Source: Myxococcus stipitatus (lineage in GTDB: Bacteria; Myxococcota; Myxococcia; Myxococcales; Myxococcaceae). Taken from it: DNA of 64,000 nucleotides. The position numbers were made by a program, and so were the translations under genes. The DNA lies in the NCBI RefSeq assembly GCF_021412625.1, contig NZ_JAKCFI010000004.1, positions 62,001 through 126,000 on the forward strand, read 5' to 3'. Positions 38,973 to 47,939 of this stretch are shown in pieces. The notes under the pieces were generated by a model that did no database searches, was not told where the DNA came from, and was given only the letters and a program-made list of their open reading frames with translations. Numbering within the stretch: position 1 is the stretch's first letter; every line of letters starts with the position of its first letter.

Positions 38973-40238
38973 TCAGAACCGGATCAGGAAGGCATCGTAG
39001 CTGCCGGCGCTCGGGGCGCCCGTCAGCGCGCCGTAGGTATAACCCGCGACGAACGCGTTGCCGGCGGCGTCCACGGCCACGCCGCGCGTGACCTCGATGG
39101 TGGGCGTCCCGAGCACGCGCGAGGACAGCTTCGTGCCGAGCGCGTCGAACCGGGCGACGAACACGTCGTCCCACCCGGCGTGCGGCAGGCCGTCGAGCGA
39201 GTCGCCGACCCGGCCGGCGAGCAGGACGGTGTTGTTGACGGCGACCGTGACGCCGTGCGCGTAGTCCGCCCCGGCCCCACCGACCAGGCGGCTCCACTGG
39301 CGGTTGCCCGCGCCGTCGTAACGGGCGAGCAGCGCGTCGAAGAGGCCGTTGGAGGCGTTCCCGTCCGGCTGGCCGAAGGTGTAGCCGCTGACGTAGACGC
39401 CGCCGTCCGGGCCCACCGCCACGCCGGTGCCGTGGTCGTTGCCGGAGGCGTCCAGCTGGCGCGCCCACTGGAGCGTGCCGAGGATGTCGAGCTTCATCAC
39501 GAAGATGTCGCTGCCGGTGGGCGTGGTGGTGCCGTCCATGCTGCCCGACGTCTCGCCCGCCACGTAGATTTCGTGCGAGGGCGTCACGGCGATTCCCGTG
39601 GCCACGTCGCCGTTGGGCGAGCCGTACTGCTGGAGCCAGTACGGGTTGCCGGCCGTGTCGTAGAGGGCGACGTAGACGTCGTACTGGAAGGGGTTGCCGC
39701 CGTTGACGAAGTCGCCGCCGGTGTAGCCCGCGACGAACACCTTGTCGCTCACCGCGACGGCGGTGGCGAAGTCGTCCATCTGCGTGCCGAACTGTCGCAG
39801 CCACAAGCGGTTGCCCTGGGCGTCGTACTTGGCGACGAAGGAGTCGATGCCTCCCGCGTTCACGTAGAAGTCGAAGCCGCCGAAGGTGTGGCCCACGACG
39901 TAGACGTTGCCGGCCGCGTCGGTGGCGACGGCGGTGGCGCGGTCGCGCTCCGGCGTCCCCAGCAGCCGGACCCACTGCGCGTTGCCGGCGTTGTCGTACT
40001 TCGCCACGAAGATGTCCTGGCTCCCCGCGTAGGGCTGCGCGCCCAGCGCGTTCGCCGTGTGGCCGACGACGTAGACGTTGCCGCCGGCGACGGCCACCGC
40101 CTGCGCCTGGTCCTCGGCCGTCCCGCCGAACTGGCGGGCCCAGCCCGTCGGGGAAAGCTGTGCCTCGGCTTCCAGGGACGCGCCCGCCACGCAGACGGCG
40201 CCGGCCAGGCCCAACATGCTCCACAGGGATTGCTTCAT
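38973..40238 (-). CDS. SBBP-repeat beta-propeller protein, exported
   Basis: A 421-residue secreted protein (signal ending VAGASLEAEA). The whole mature chain is about seven repeats of roughly 50 residues, each like AVAVDAAGNVYVVGHT...D(I/A)FVAKYDAAGNxxW, the seven-bladed SBBP pattern. Such proteins act as surface binding or adhesion modules; no enzyme motif is present. ATG 40238 opens the signal. It reads leftward and is probably transcribed from the long divergent gap at 40239-40702. Confidence 0.9.
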   Translation of the reverse strand: MKQSLWSMLGLAGAVCVAGASLEAEAQLSPTGWARQFGGTAEDQAQAVAVAGGNVYVVGHTANALGAQPYAGSQDIFVAKYDNAGNAQWVRLLGTPERDRATAVATDAAGNVYVVGHTFGGFDFYVNAGGIDSFVAKYDAQGNRLWLRQFGTQMDDFATAVAVSDKVFVAGYTGGDFVNGGNPFQYDVYVALYDTAGNPYWLQQYGSPNGDVATGIAVTPSHEIYVAGETSGSMDGTTTPTGSDIFVMKLDILGTLQWARQLDASGNDHGTGVAVGPDGGVYVSGYTFGQPDGNASNGLFDALLARYDGAGNRQWSRLVGGAGADYAHGVTVAVNNTVLLAGRVGDSLDGLPHAGWDDVFVARFDALGTKLSSRVLGTPTIEVTRGVAVDAAGNAFVAGYTYGALTGAPSAGSYDAFLIRF

Positions 40239-40702
40239 CGCGGACTCCATTTCGAAGGGGGAACACCTGCGCCATGGACCGAGCGGCGGGGGCGGCCCGC
40301 CCAGGAGCTGCGCTGTCCCGCCATGGCGTCTCATGCAAGAGCATGGGACGGGGGCGCGCGGAAGATGGGTAATGAAAGACACGCGAGACATGTGTCTGAC
40401 CCGGGGCGTGAGGTTTCACGGACCCCCTCTGTATGCCGTGACGCAGATGCAACCGGATTGATGCGGTGGGACGTCGTGCGGCGTGGGGAGGACGTGGCGA
40501 GACGTCTCGCTGCGCGCGAGAGGACGTGGCGGGTCCGCTCGCGCGCGGGGGAGGGCCCCCCGTCCGGGGAGGCCACCTGGAGGGGGATGCAGGACACAGG
40601 CTCGCGCGCCCGGGTGGATTGAGGGCACCGCTCGCGGGGCATAGACAGTCACGCCACGGCTCCGGGACTCGACACACGAACGAATGCCATGAAGGAGTGG
40701 TC
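40239..40702. promoter_or_regulatory. 464-base divergent intergenic region with several inverted repeats
   Basis: No gene is visible. The region holds AGACAC/GTGTCT (40377-40382, 40392-40397), a perfect 14-bp palindrome GCGAGACGTCTCGC (40497-40510) and a 9-bp inverted repeat GCGCGCGAG/CTCGCGCGC (40512-40520, 40538-40546). GACGTGGCG occurs twice near the palindrome. It must carry promoters for the beta-propeller gene (left) and the Cys-rich lipoprotein (right). Whether the repeats bind a regulator or form a leader RNA is open. Confidence 0.45.
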
Positions 40703-41059
40703 ATGAAGCGCCATGTCATGTTGCTGACCCTGGTCAGCGCGTTGGGAATCCTCGTCGCCGGGTGTGGCCCCTCTCCGGAGCGCGTCGAGCCCGAGGACGC
40801 GGTGAGCGCCCCGGAGGCCCTACCCGACGAGGAGACTTCGTCCCAGGAGGACCCGGCCGTGGAGCAGTACGCGCGCAACTGCAAGACGACGTGCACGGGG
40901 TATACGTCGAGCGGTGGGGCGTGCACCGTCGTGGGCTTCGGCTCCACGACGTTCCTGGGCGGGTGCCGCAAGGCCTGCCGGTTCGCGCGGGGGGACGCCG
41001 ACGCCAAGGCGACGGCCTCCGGGTGCAACCTCGCGGCGTGCAGCGACCACTGCACCTGA
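40703..41059 (+). CDS. small Cys-rich lipoprotein
   Basis: A 118-residue protein; GAAGGAG nine bases upstream supports ATG 40703. MKRHVMLLTLVSALGILVAGC is a lipoprotein signal. After an acidic spacer comes a Cys-rich domain (NCKTTCTGY, ACTVVG, GGCRKACR, GCNLAACSDHC) with nine cysteines, likely stabilised by disulfides outside the cytoplasm. I recognise no family. It resembles the products at 22685 and 42123 in size and design but not in sequence. Confidence 0.72.
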   Translation: MKRHVMLLTLVSALGILVAGCGPSPERVEPEDAVSAPEALPDEETSSQEDPAVEQYARNCKTTCTGYTSSGGACTVVGFGSTTFLGGCRKACRFARGDADAKATASGCNLAACSDHCT

Positions 41060-41082
41060 GCCTCCCCAGGGGTTGGCTCAGG
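41055..41082. terminator. stop-codon hairpin between convergent genes
   Basis: CCTGAGCC (41055-41062) pairs with GGCTCAGG (41075-41082), a perfect 8-bp stem. Each arm contains the stop codon of one of the two converging genes. Confidence 0.6.
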
Positions 41083-41824
41083 CGTGGGTGAAGGCCCGGG
41101 CCAGCGTCAACACCTCCACGCGCGTGGCGCCGGCGTCGAGGAGCGCGGCGACGGCGGCGCGCGCGGTGGCCCCCGTGGTGAAGACGTCGTCCACGAGCAG
41201 CAGCCCCGCACCCGCCACCTCCGGGCGGGCGGTGAAGGCCCCGGCGACGTTGTCGGCGCGCTCCGCCTCGTTCAGCCCCACCTGTCGCCGGGTCTCTCGC
41301 GTGCGCGTCAGCCAGCCCACCGGCGCCCGCCGTCCCAGGTGTCTCGCCAACGCGCTGGCGAGCAGCTGCGCCTGGTCGTACCTCCGCGCGTGGTAGCGGC
41401 GCGTGTGCAGGGGGAGCGCCACCACGTGGGTGGGGGCCTGGGCCACGAAGTGTCCCGCCTCCTCGGCCAGCAGCCGCGCGAGGGGCGCGGCCAGCTCCGG
41501 GTGGTCCTCGTACTTGAAGCGATGGATGGCCCGCGCCACCGGACCCTCATGGGCGAACGGTGCCCAGGCCCGCTGGAACGGAGGCGGCGCGGCGCGACAG
41601 CGTGGACACGCGTCGCGGGGAAACCTCCCGGGTTCCGAGCAGGTGCGGCAGCGGACCGGTGGCAGGCGTTCCACGGCCGTGTCGCATGTTTCACAGAAGA
41701 AGGCGGGCCCGGGCAGGACGCGCGCGCACGCGACGCACGCCGGGGGATATAGCAGCTCGAGGAGGGCGTTCAGCACGCGGAAAGTGGCTCCCGGTTCGCG
41801 GGTGGTGACGCGGGCCGCATGCAT
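41078..41824 (-). CDS. comF: ComF family phosphoribosyltransferase-like protein
   Basis: A 248-residue protein. The N-terminus has two Cys-x2-Cys zinc fingers (CVACARVL...CETC and CRTC...CPRC), and the C-terminus a phosphoribosyltransferase fold with GLLLVDDVFTTGATA as the PRPP loop. ComF helps take up transforming DNA in competent bacteria, probably by acting on internalised single strands. ATG 41824 is chosen; a longer frame continues upstream without a better start. Confidence 0.9.
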   Translation of the reverse strand: MHAARVTTREPGATFRVLNALLELLYPPACVACARVLPGPAFFCETCDTAVERLPPVRCRTCSEPGRFPRDACPRCRAAPPPFQRAWAPFAHEGPVARAIHRFKYEDHPELAAPLARLLAEEAGHFVAQAPTHVVALPLHTRRYHARRYDQAQLLASALARHLGRRAPVGWLTRTRETRRQVGLNEAERADNVAGAFTARPEVAGAGLLLVDDVFTTGATARAAVAALLDAGATRVEVLTLARAFTHA

Positions 41825-42122
41825 CCGCCGCGCCGCCTTCCTCCCTTCGAGGCCGTGTGCCGGGACGACGCACCCGCGCGTCACGCGTCGCGGCGCGGAT
41901 GCACGTCCACGCCGTGGGATGTGTGTCGCGTCATGAGACACACAACGCGGGCCGCGGCTTCTCGTCGCATTTCGGCGCCGGGAGAACGCTCACTCGCAAT
42001 GAGCGCGCGCCGGCGGGCCGAATTGTCGCGGCGGTTGATGCAATTTGTTTACAGTAGTGTCGCCGTTCACACTTCCACGTGCGGCACCCCGAGCAGGGGG
42101 TTTCCACCGTAGGAGCCACACC
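41825..42122. promoter_or_regulatory. 298-base divergent intergenic region with an AT-rich island
   Basis: No gene is seen. Against the GC-rich background, 42020-42062 is AT-rich and holds a small inverted repeat AATTG/CAATT (42021-42025, 42041-42045). This is the likely promoter area for the rightward Cys-rich protein gene; I could not fit a convincing -35/-10 pair. Confidence 0.35.
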
Positions 42123-42416
42123 ATGAAGAAGCACATCCTTCTCGTCGCCGCGCTGTCCATGCCCTTCCTCGCGGGCGCCTCCGAGGAGGCCGTTGCCCCC
42201 GAGGCGAGCTTCGAGGAGCTCGTCAGCGAGGACGAGGCCGCCAGCGCGCTGCGCATCCCGCCGCTGCTCCCGTACTGCTGGGATATTGACGGGGACATCT
42301 GCAACGGCACGGGGCAGGTCCAGAACTGCACGGACGGCGAGTGGTCTGACTACGTCTGCGTCTGCCGCATGTACTCCACGTCGAAGCGCGTCTGGGACTG
42401 CCCCGAGGTTCGCTAG
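42123..42416 (+). CDS. small secreted Cys-containing protein
   Basis: A 97-residue protein with a signal peptide (MKKHILLVAALSMPFLAGAS). An acidic propeptide-like stretch (EEAVAPEASFEELVSEDEAA) precedes a compact end with six cysteines (LPYCWD, DICNG, QNCTDG, YVCVCRM, WDC). No family is recognised. The design, signal plus acidic lead plus Cys-rich core, would fit a small secreted peptide or adhesion knot. ATG 42123 directly precedes the signal. Confidence 0.72.
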   Translation: MKKHILLVAALSMPFLAGASEEAVAPEASFEELVSEDEAASALRIPPLLPYCWDIDGDICNGTGQVQNCTDGEWSDYVCVCRMYSTSKRVWDCPEVR

Positions 42417-42432
42417 TCGAGAAGGGCGCCGG

Positions 42433-42501
42433 AGGCGGGCTCGCGAAGCGGGCTCCCGCCTTCGCCGCCCGGAGGCCACCCGCGCCGCGTGACGGCGCGG
42501 G
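42433..42501. terminator. two hairpins between convergent genes
   Basis: AGGCGGG (42433-42439) pairs with CCCGCCT (42455-42461). CCCGCGCCG (42479-42487) pairs with CGGCGCGGG (42493-42501) around a five-base loop. They lie between the secreted-protein gene and gpmI and probably end both transcripts. Confidence 0.6.
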
Positions 42502-42512
42502 GGCCTGTCTCG

Positions 42513-44054
42513 TCAGGGCAGCACGCCCTGCCGGTTCATCTCCTTCGACTGGGGCAGGTTCATCACCTTGCACAGCGTGGGAGCGATGTCCGCGAGGATG
42601 CCGGGCCGCAGCTTCTGTCCCCGGAACGCCGGGTGGATGAGGTGGAAGGGCACCGGGTTGAGCGTGTGCGCGGTGTGCGGCTCGCCCGTCACCGGGTCCA
42701 CCATCTGCTCGCAGTTGCCGTGGTCGGCGGAGATGGCCATCACCCAGCCGTTGCGCTCGCACGCCTTGCCGAGCACGCCCAGGCACTCGTCCACCACCCG
42801 CACCGCCTGCATCGCCGCGTCCAGCCGGCCGCTGTGGCCCACCATGTCCGGGTTGGCGAAGTTCACCAGCGCGAAGTCATACGCGCCGGAGTCCAGCCGC
42901 CGCACCAGCTCCGCCGTCACCTCGCGCGCGGACATCTCCGGCTTCAGGTCATACGTCTTCACGTCGCGCGGGCTGGGGACCAGGTGGCGGTCCTCGCCCG
43001 GGTAGACGACCTCGCGGCCGCCGTTGAAGAAGAACGTGACGTGCGCGTACTTCTCCGTCTCCGCCGTGCGGAACTGGCGCAGCCCCTGGCGCGACAGCAG
43101 CTCCGGGAAGATGTCCTGGGGCTGGTCCGGCGCGAAGGCCACCGGCAGGTCGAAGGTCTCGTCGTACTGGGTCATGCAGACGTAGCGGCCCAGCCTGAGC
43201 CCGCCCCGGTCGAACTCCTTGAACTCCGGGTACGCCAGCGCCTGCGTCATCTCCCGCGCGCGGTCCGCGCGGAAGTTGAAGAAGAGGACGGTGTCGCCAT
43301 CCTGGATGCGCCCCACCGGCGTGCCGTCGCCCGTGGCCAGCACCGTGGGCTTCACGAACTCGTCCGTCACCTTCTCCTCGTAGGACGCGCGGATGGCGGA
43401 CAGCGCGTCCGGCGCCTTGGGGCCCCTGCCGAACACCAGGGCCTCGTAGGCCAGCTGCACGCGGTCCCACCGCTTGTCGCGGTCCATGGCGTAGTAGCGC
43501 CCGCTCACCGTGGCGATGCGGCCCGAGTGCGTCTCGTGGAGGAAGCGCTCCAGCTCCTCCACGTAGCCCAGCGCGCTCTGCGGCGGCGTGTCGCGCCCGT
43601 CGAGGAAGGCGTGGACGTAGACGTGCGGCACGCCCTTCTCCCGCGCGGCGCGCAGCAGGGCGAACAGGTGCTCCATGGACGAGTGCACGCCGCCGGGCGA
43701 CACCAGCCCCAACAGGTGCAGCGCCTTGCCGTCCGCCTTCACGCCCTCCATGGCGGCGCGCAGCACCGGGTTCTGCGCCAGCTCGCCGGACTCCGCCGCG
43801 CGGTTGATGCGCACCAGGTCCTGGTAGACGATGCGCCCCGCGCCGATGTTGGTGTGGCCCACCTCCGAGTTGCCCATCTGCCCCTCGGGCAGGCCCACGG
43901 CCAGGCCCGAGGTCTGCAACTCGGTGAACGGGTAGGGGCCCGTCAGCTTGTCGAGGTTCGGGGTGCCAGCCAGCAGGATGGCGTTCGACTCACGCTCCTG
44001 GCGGATACCCCAGCCATCCAGGATGCACAGCAGGACCTTGTGCGCGGGTTTCAT
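42513..44054 (-). CDS. gpmI: 2,3-bisphosphoglycerate-independent phosphoglycerate mutase
   Basis: A 513-residue glycolytic enzyme that interconverts 3- and 2-phosphoglycerate. CILDGWGIRQE gives the metal-binding Asp13 and EGQMGNSEVGHTNIG the phosphoserine nucleophile Ser63; VYVHAFLDGRDTPP and ISADHGNCEQM carry further substrate and manganese ligands. Length is normal. ATG 44054. It stands alone; the RtcB-family gene upstream is 87 bases away on the same strand. Confidence 0.97.
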   Translation of the reverse strand: MKPAHKVLLCILDGWGIRQERESNAILLAGTPNLDKLTGPYPFTELQTSGLAVGLPEGQMGNSEVGHTNIGAGRIVYQDLVRINRAAESGELAQNPVLRAAMEGVKADGKALHLLGLVSPGGVHSSMEHLFALLRAAREKGVPHVYVHAFLDGRDTPPQSALGYVEELERFLHETHSGRIATVSGRYYAMDRDKRWDRVQLAYEALVFGRGPKAPDALSAIRASYEEKVTDEFVKPTVLATGDGTPVGRIQDGDTVLFFNFRADRAREMTQALAYPEFKEFDRGGLRLGRYVCMTQYDETFDLPVAFAPDQPQDIFPELLSRQGLRQFRTAETEKYAHVTFFFNGGREVVYPGEDRHLVPSPRDVKTYDLKPEMSAREVTAELVRRLDSGAYDFALVNFANPDMVGHSGRLDAAMQAVRVVDECLGVLGKACERNGWVMAISADHGNCEQMVDPVTGEPHTAHTLNPVPFHLIHPAFRGQKLRPGILADIAPTLCKVMNLPQSKEMNRQGVLP

Positions 44055-44141
44055 GCCCGAACCCTAACCACGCGGGCGGCGGACGGGAGAGCACAAAAAG
44101 AAGCGGCGCCGGGGCCCCTGGTTCCCGGGGCGGGGAGCGCG

Positions 44142-45296
44142 TCATTCCTCGTGGGAGCGCGTCTTGTAGGTCAACACCGGAGCCAGCGTGGCCACCACCC
44201 GCGCCAGCCCCGCCTCCACCAGGTCCGTCACCACCCGGTCGATGGGCTTGTACGCCGGGGGGGCCTCCTCGAAGAGCAGGTCCTTGTTCTCGCAGACGAC
44301 ATGGCTCTTGAAGGTCGTGCGCGTCAGGGACTCCGCGGTGAAGCGCTCGCGCATGCGCTCGCGGGCGGCGGTGCGCGTCCACTTGCGGCCCGCGCCGTGG
44401 GCCAGGCTGTGCGCGCTGCCCGCCCCGTCCCCTTGGGGCACCACCAGGTAGCTGAGGGCGCCGCGACTGCCGGGAATCACCACCGGCCCCTCGTCCGCGG
44501 GCGCCGCGCCCTTGCGGTGCAGCCACTGGCGCCCGTCCGGCCCGTGGAGCGGGGTGACGCTGTTGTGGCAGACATCCAACACCCGCCGCCCCGGCGCGCC
44601 GATTCCGTCGAGCACCCGACGCGCCACCAGCGCCCGGTTCGCCCGCGCCCAGGCCACCGCGTGGTCATGCCGCGTCAGGTAGGCCCGGGCCTCGTCCGTG
44701 TCCTCCTCCAGCCCGCCCGCCGCGTGCCGGTCCACGTGGGCCCGGAGGATGGCCTCGCCCAGCCCTCGCGAGCCGGAGTGGACCAGCAGCAGCAGCCGGT
44801 CCGCCGACAGGCCCAGCGCCGCGAACGCCTCCGCGTCGTGCACCGTCTCCACCCGCTGCACCTCCGCGAAGTGGTTGCCGCCGCCCACCGTTCCCAGCGC
44901 CGCCTCGAAGCCCGTGGGCTTCACCCCGTGCTCCGCGAGGAAGCCCTCCGCGTCGCCGCTCCAGCTCCCCTCGACGTCCAGCTTCGCCGCCCACCGCTCC
45001 GCCTTCGCCTTGCGCGCCGGCAGCCCCACGTCCCACAACCCCATGCCACAGCCGATGTCGTTGCCCACCAGGTAGGGATAGAAGCGGCCCTGGGAGGTGA
45101 AGGCGGCGCCCACCGGCGCGCCCTTGCCGGGGTGCAGGTCCGGCAGTCCCACCGCCAGCCGCATGCCGGGCAGCCGCGACACGGCCTCGAGCTGTTTCAC
45201 CGCCTCTCCCTCCACCCACGATTGGGGCGACGCGATGATGCGCACCTGGGCGTGCGCGCGGAGGGAGGCGGGGTCGGAGGAGGGGGTGGTGCTCAT
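44142..45296 (-). CDS. RtcB-family RNA ligase
   Basis: A 384-residue protein. It has GNDIGCGMGLWDVG and GGGNHFAEVQ (manganese ligands), LVHSGSRGLGEAI, DVCHNSVTP and SLAHGAGRKWTR, whose His is the guanylylated residue in RtcB. The shorter length and the opening RIIASPQSWVEGEAVKQL place it in the RtcB2 branch often linked to the release-factor homologue PrfH. No prfH lies beside it here. RtcB joins 3'-phosphate and 5'-OH RNA ends; RtcB2 is thought to repair damaged decoding-centre rRNA. ATG 45296. Confidence 0.9.
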   Translation of the reverse strand: MSTTPSSDPASLRAHAQVRIIASPQSWVEGEAVKQLEAVSRLPGMRLAVGLPDLHPGKGAPVGAAFTSQGRFYPYLVGNDIGCGMGLWDVGLPARKAKAERWAAKLDVEGSWSGDAEGFLAEHGVKPTGFEAALGTVGGGNHFAEVQRVETVHDAEAFAALGLSADRLLLLVHSGSRGLGEAILRAHVDRHAAGGLEEDTDEARAYLTRHDHAVAWARANRALVARRVLDGIGAPGRRVLDVCHNSVTPLHGPDGRQWLHRKGAAPADEGPVVIPGSRGALSYLVVPQGDGAGSAHSLAHGAGRKWTRTAARERMRERFTAESLTRTTFKSHVVCENKDLLFEEAPPAYKPIDRVVTDLVEAGLARVVATLAPVLTYKTRSHEE

Positions 45297-45359
45297 GATG
45301 GGGGCGCAGACGCCCCCCGCGCGCGGCGCCTGACGCCCCACCCGGGGCGCCCCGCCCGC

Positions 45360-45824
45360 CTACTTGTGGTACGGCTCGCCCTTCAGGATGGTGAAGGCCC
45401 GGTAGAGCTGCTCCACGAGCACCACGCGCGCCAGCCGGTGGGGCAGCGTCATCTTCGACAGCGACAGCGTCAGGTTCGCCGCGTCGCGCACGCGCGTGTC
45501 CAGGCCCTCGTCCCCGCCGATGACGAACAGCAGGTCCTTGGCGCCCGTCTGCGCCTTGGCGACGTAGCGGCTGAGCTCCACCGAATCGAGCAGCGCGCCG
45601 CGCTCGTCGAGCGCCACCAGCAGGTCCTGGGGCTTGCGCTTGTCGAGGATGGCGTCGGCCTCGGCGGCCTTCGCGTCGCCGGGCTTGAGCTTGCGGCCGC
45701 TCGCCTCGGACAGCTCCACCAGCTCGAAGCGGGTGTAGTGCGTCAGGCGGCGGGCGTACTCCTGGACCGCCGGCTCGTACAGGCCCGAGCGGTCCTTGCC
45801 GATGGAGAGCAGGCGGACCTTCAG
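45360..45824 (-). CDS. rlmH: 23S rRNA (pseudouridine1915-N3)-methyltransferase
   Basis: A 154-residue SPOUT-type methyltransferase, the normal length. [12 protein letters not shown] is the SAM-binding knot and [26 protein letters not shown] the conserved C-terminus. The only start that gives the family N-terminus (KVRLLSIGK) is CTG 45824, which overlaps the rsfS stop as CTGA; no ATG, GTG or TTG lies nearby. It methylates pseudouridine 1915 in helix 69 of assembled ribosomes. It forms an operon with rsfS, as in many bacteria. Confidence 0.92.
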   Translation of the reverse strand: MKVRLLSIGKDRSGLYEPAVQEYARRLTHYTRFELVELSEASGRKLKPGDAKAAEADAILDKRKPQDLLVALDERGALLDSVELSRYVAKAQTGAKDLLFVIGGDEGLDTRVRDAANLTLSLSKMTLPHRLARVVLVEQLYRAFTILKGEPYHK

Positions 45825-46381
45825 GAGAGCTTCTCCCGCGCGGTGTCCGCCCAGAGTCCCTCGAAGTCGTAGTGGGCGCGCAGTTCGGTGCGGAACACGT
45901 GCGCCACCACCTCGCCGTAGTCGAGCAGCACCCAGCCGCCCGACTCCGTGCCCTCCGTGCTGAGGGCGCGCACCGGCGCGTCGCCCTTCTTGAGCTCCAC
46001 CTGGACGTTCTCCGCCATGGCGAGCACCTGACGGTCCGTCTCCGCCGACGTGACGACGATGTAGTCCGCGTAGGACGTCTTGCCCCGCACGTCGAGGATG
46101 ACGACGTCCTCCCCCTTCTTGTCGACCAGCAGCTGGCCGATGCGGTGCGCCAGCGCCTTCGCCTGCGGGTTCTCCTCCGGGCCCGCCTTCTGCTGCGGGA
46201 CGACCGGGAGCTTCGCCTTCTTGCGCGCCGGAGCCCGGCCCGCCGTCTTCTTCCTCGCCGGCGCCTTCGCGGCCGGCGCCTTGCCCTTGCCCTTGCCCGC
46301 GGGTGACTTCTTCGCGGCGCGGGACGGGGTGGCGCGGGGGCTCTTCGGCTTCCGGGTGCCTGTCTTCTTCTTCGTGGCCAT
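45821..46381 (-). CDS. rsfS: ribosome silencing factor RsfS with basic N-terminal extension
   Basis: A 186-residue protein. The C-terminal 115 residues are Rsf[49 protein letters not shown]. It binds ribosomal protein L14 and blocks subunit joining when nutrients are short. The first 65 residues are a Lys/Ala/Pro-rich tail ([15 protein letters not shown]..., [17 protein letters not shown]) not found in most homologues; its charge suggests RNA binding. ATG 46381. Coupled to rlmH by a four-base overlap. Confidence 0.93.
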   Translation of the reverse strand: MATKKKTGTRKPKSPRATPSRAAKKSPAGKGKGKAPAAKAPARKKTAGRAPARKKAKLPVVPQQKAGPEENPQAKALAHRIGQLLVDKKGEDVVILDVRGKTSYADYIVVTSAETDRQVLAMAENVQVELKKGDAPVRALSTEGTESGGWVLLDYGEVVAHVFRTELRAHYDFEGLWADTAREKLS

Positions 46382-46440
46382 GTGGGGCGCACCCTACCGC
46401 ACCCTTGGCAACGCGCCATGGGTCCTCTAAGGGGGTGTCC

Positions 46441-46755
46441 ATGAGCGACGCCCGGCTGGAACAGTTCAAGAAGATGGTGGCGGACTTCCCGGACTCCCCC
46501 ATGAGCCACTTCTCCCTGGGGAAGCTCTACCTGGAGCGCAAGCAGTACGCGGAGGCCGCCTCCGCCCTGGAGAACGCGGTGCGCCTGGATGCGACCTATG
46601 CCGCCGCGCTGGTGGCCCTGGGGGACGCGCTGGTGGGAGCTGGCCGCGCGGACCGCGCGCGCGAGGTGCTCACCCAGGCCCGCGAGCACGCCCTCGCCCA
46701 GAACCACCCGGGCCTCGCCGAGGAGATCGACGAGCGCATCAGCGACCTGGGCTGA
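46441..46755 (+). CDS. small TPR protein
   Basis: A 104-residue cytoplasmic protein of about two and a half TPR units ([52 protein letters not shown]). ATG 46441 is 60 bases from the divergent rsfS. It probably mediates a protein contact; no partner is evident. An ordinary small scaffold. Confidence 0.85.
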   Translation: MSDARLEQFKKMVADFPDSPMSHFSLGKLYLERKQYAEAASALENAVRLDATYAAALVALGDALVGAGRADRAREVLTQAREHALAQNHPGLAEEIDERISDLG

Positions 46756-46774
46756 GGCGCCCCCGGGCCCTCAG
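46752..46774. terminator. stop-codon hairpin between convergent genes
   Basis: CTGAGG (46752-46757) pairs with CCTCAG (46769-46774). The arms contain the TGA of the TPR gene and the TGA of the outer-membrane gene. Confidence 0.45.
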
Positions 46775-47826
46775 TCCCGCCAGGTGACGCCCACCCCGAA
46801 CACCTGGCGCGTGTAGGACAGGCCGTTGCGAGGCAGCCGGGTGCTCCACAGCCCCCAGCTCAACTCCAGGTCGACGCGGGCGGACACGGGCCGGGCCAGC
46901 TTGAGGGACAGCGAGTCCTGGCCCTCGTCCTCCTCGACCAGGATGATTTCCGGCGAGAGGAAGATGCCGTCCGGGTAGCGGGTGAAGCCCAGCGAGCCCT
47001 GCGCCAGCAGCGTCATCCGCCAGGGCAGGCGCACGCCCGCGCTGCCCACGACGCGGTGGCGCAGCAGCGTCTCCCCGAAGCTGTTGGAGGACGACTCCTG
47101 GTACGAGTACGTCAACCCCAGCGCCACCGGCCCCCGGTAGTTGTAGGAGAGCCCCGCGGTGAGCGCGCCGTCCTCGCGGCGGCCGAGCACCGAGCCGACG
47201 GCCCCGGGCCGGGCGCGCGCCGGGGTGCCGAAGCGGCGCGTGCCCAGGTCCCCGAACAACGACAGGCTGTGGCGCCGGTCGAAGCGGTAGCGCCCCAGGA
47301 AGCCCAGCTCCGGGCCGCCGAAGTTGGCCGTGGCGTCCGGGCGGTACACGAAGCGTCGCGCGCCCGCCCGCACGCGCAGCGCCAGCCGCGCGTCCGGGGC
47401 GTACTCGGCGAAGAGGCTCGCCCCCAGGTCGGAGTAGTCCCGCGAGCCGCCGCGCCGGTCCTTGGCGTGGCCCTCCACGCCCACGCCGAACTCGGTGCCC
47501 AGCGCGAGCGAGCCCTCCAGCGCCCCGGCCTGGACGAGGGTGTCCTCGTCGGCGAAGCCCGCGTACTTGCGCGCCCCCAGCTCGTAGCGGCCCACCAGCT
47601 GGGTGCGCTCGAAGGTGGCCCGCCCCTCGGCGGAGCCCAGCACGCTGAGCGCCACGTCCGCGCCGGGCGTGTGCTGGGTCGCGTCCGCGAAGTCCCGGGG
47701 CGCGTTGGTGTCCACCAGCAGCCGCGCCGTGCCCTTCAGGGCCCCCTCCCATTCGACGGCGGACGCACCCCGGGCCGTCAGGAGCAGCGCGACGACGAGC
47801 GGCAGTGGGAGGCGGGAGGGGTGCAC
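46771..47826 (-). CDS. predicted outer-membrane beta-barrel protein
   Basis: A 351-residue protein with a signal peptide (PLPLVVALLLTARGASA). The mature chain is made of alternating polar and hydrophobic strands with Tyr/Phe girdles (for example GPVALGLTYSYQESSSNSF, RMTLLAQGSLGFTRYP), consistent with a 14-16 strand barrel. No specific family is recognised. GTG 47826. Its divergent neighbour is a lipoprotein, with 113 bases between them. Confidence 0.72.
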   Translation of the reverse strand: MHPSRLPLPLVVALLLTARGASAVEWEGALKGTARLLVDTNAPRDFADATQHTPGADVALSVLGSAEGRATFERTQLVGRYELGARKYAGFADEDTLVQAGALEGSLALGTEFGVGVEGHAKDRRGGSRDYSDLGASLFAEYAPDARLALRVRAGARRFVYRPDATANFGGPELGFLGRYRFDRRHSLSLFGDLGTRRFGTPARARPGAVGSVLGRREDGALTAGLSYNYRGPVALGLTYSYQESSSNSFGETLLRHRVVGSAGVRLPWRMTLLAQGSLGFTRYPDGIFLSPEIILVEEDEGQDSLSLKLARPVSARVDLELSWGLWSTRLPRNGLSYTRQVFGVGVTWRD

Positions 47827-47939
47827 GGCCGTCGGACCATAGCCGGCCTCGTGCCTGCACGCCCCACTCGCGGGAGGACGGGCCCGGCCGCCCGCCAGGC
47901 GACGGTGACGTGGCCCGCTCCACCCGGTACATTGACGGA

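Noticed and set aside
42489-45872. A 1127-codon plus-strand open frame over gpmI, the RtcB gene and rlmH
   Set aside because: Antisense artefact; all underlying minus-strand genes carry complete catalytic motifs.
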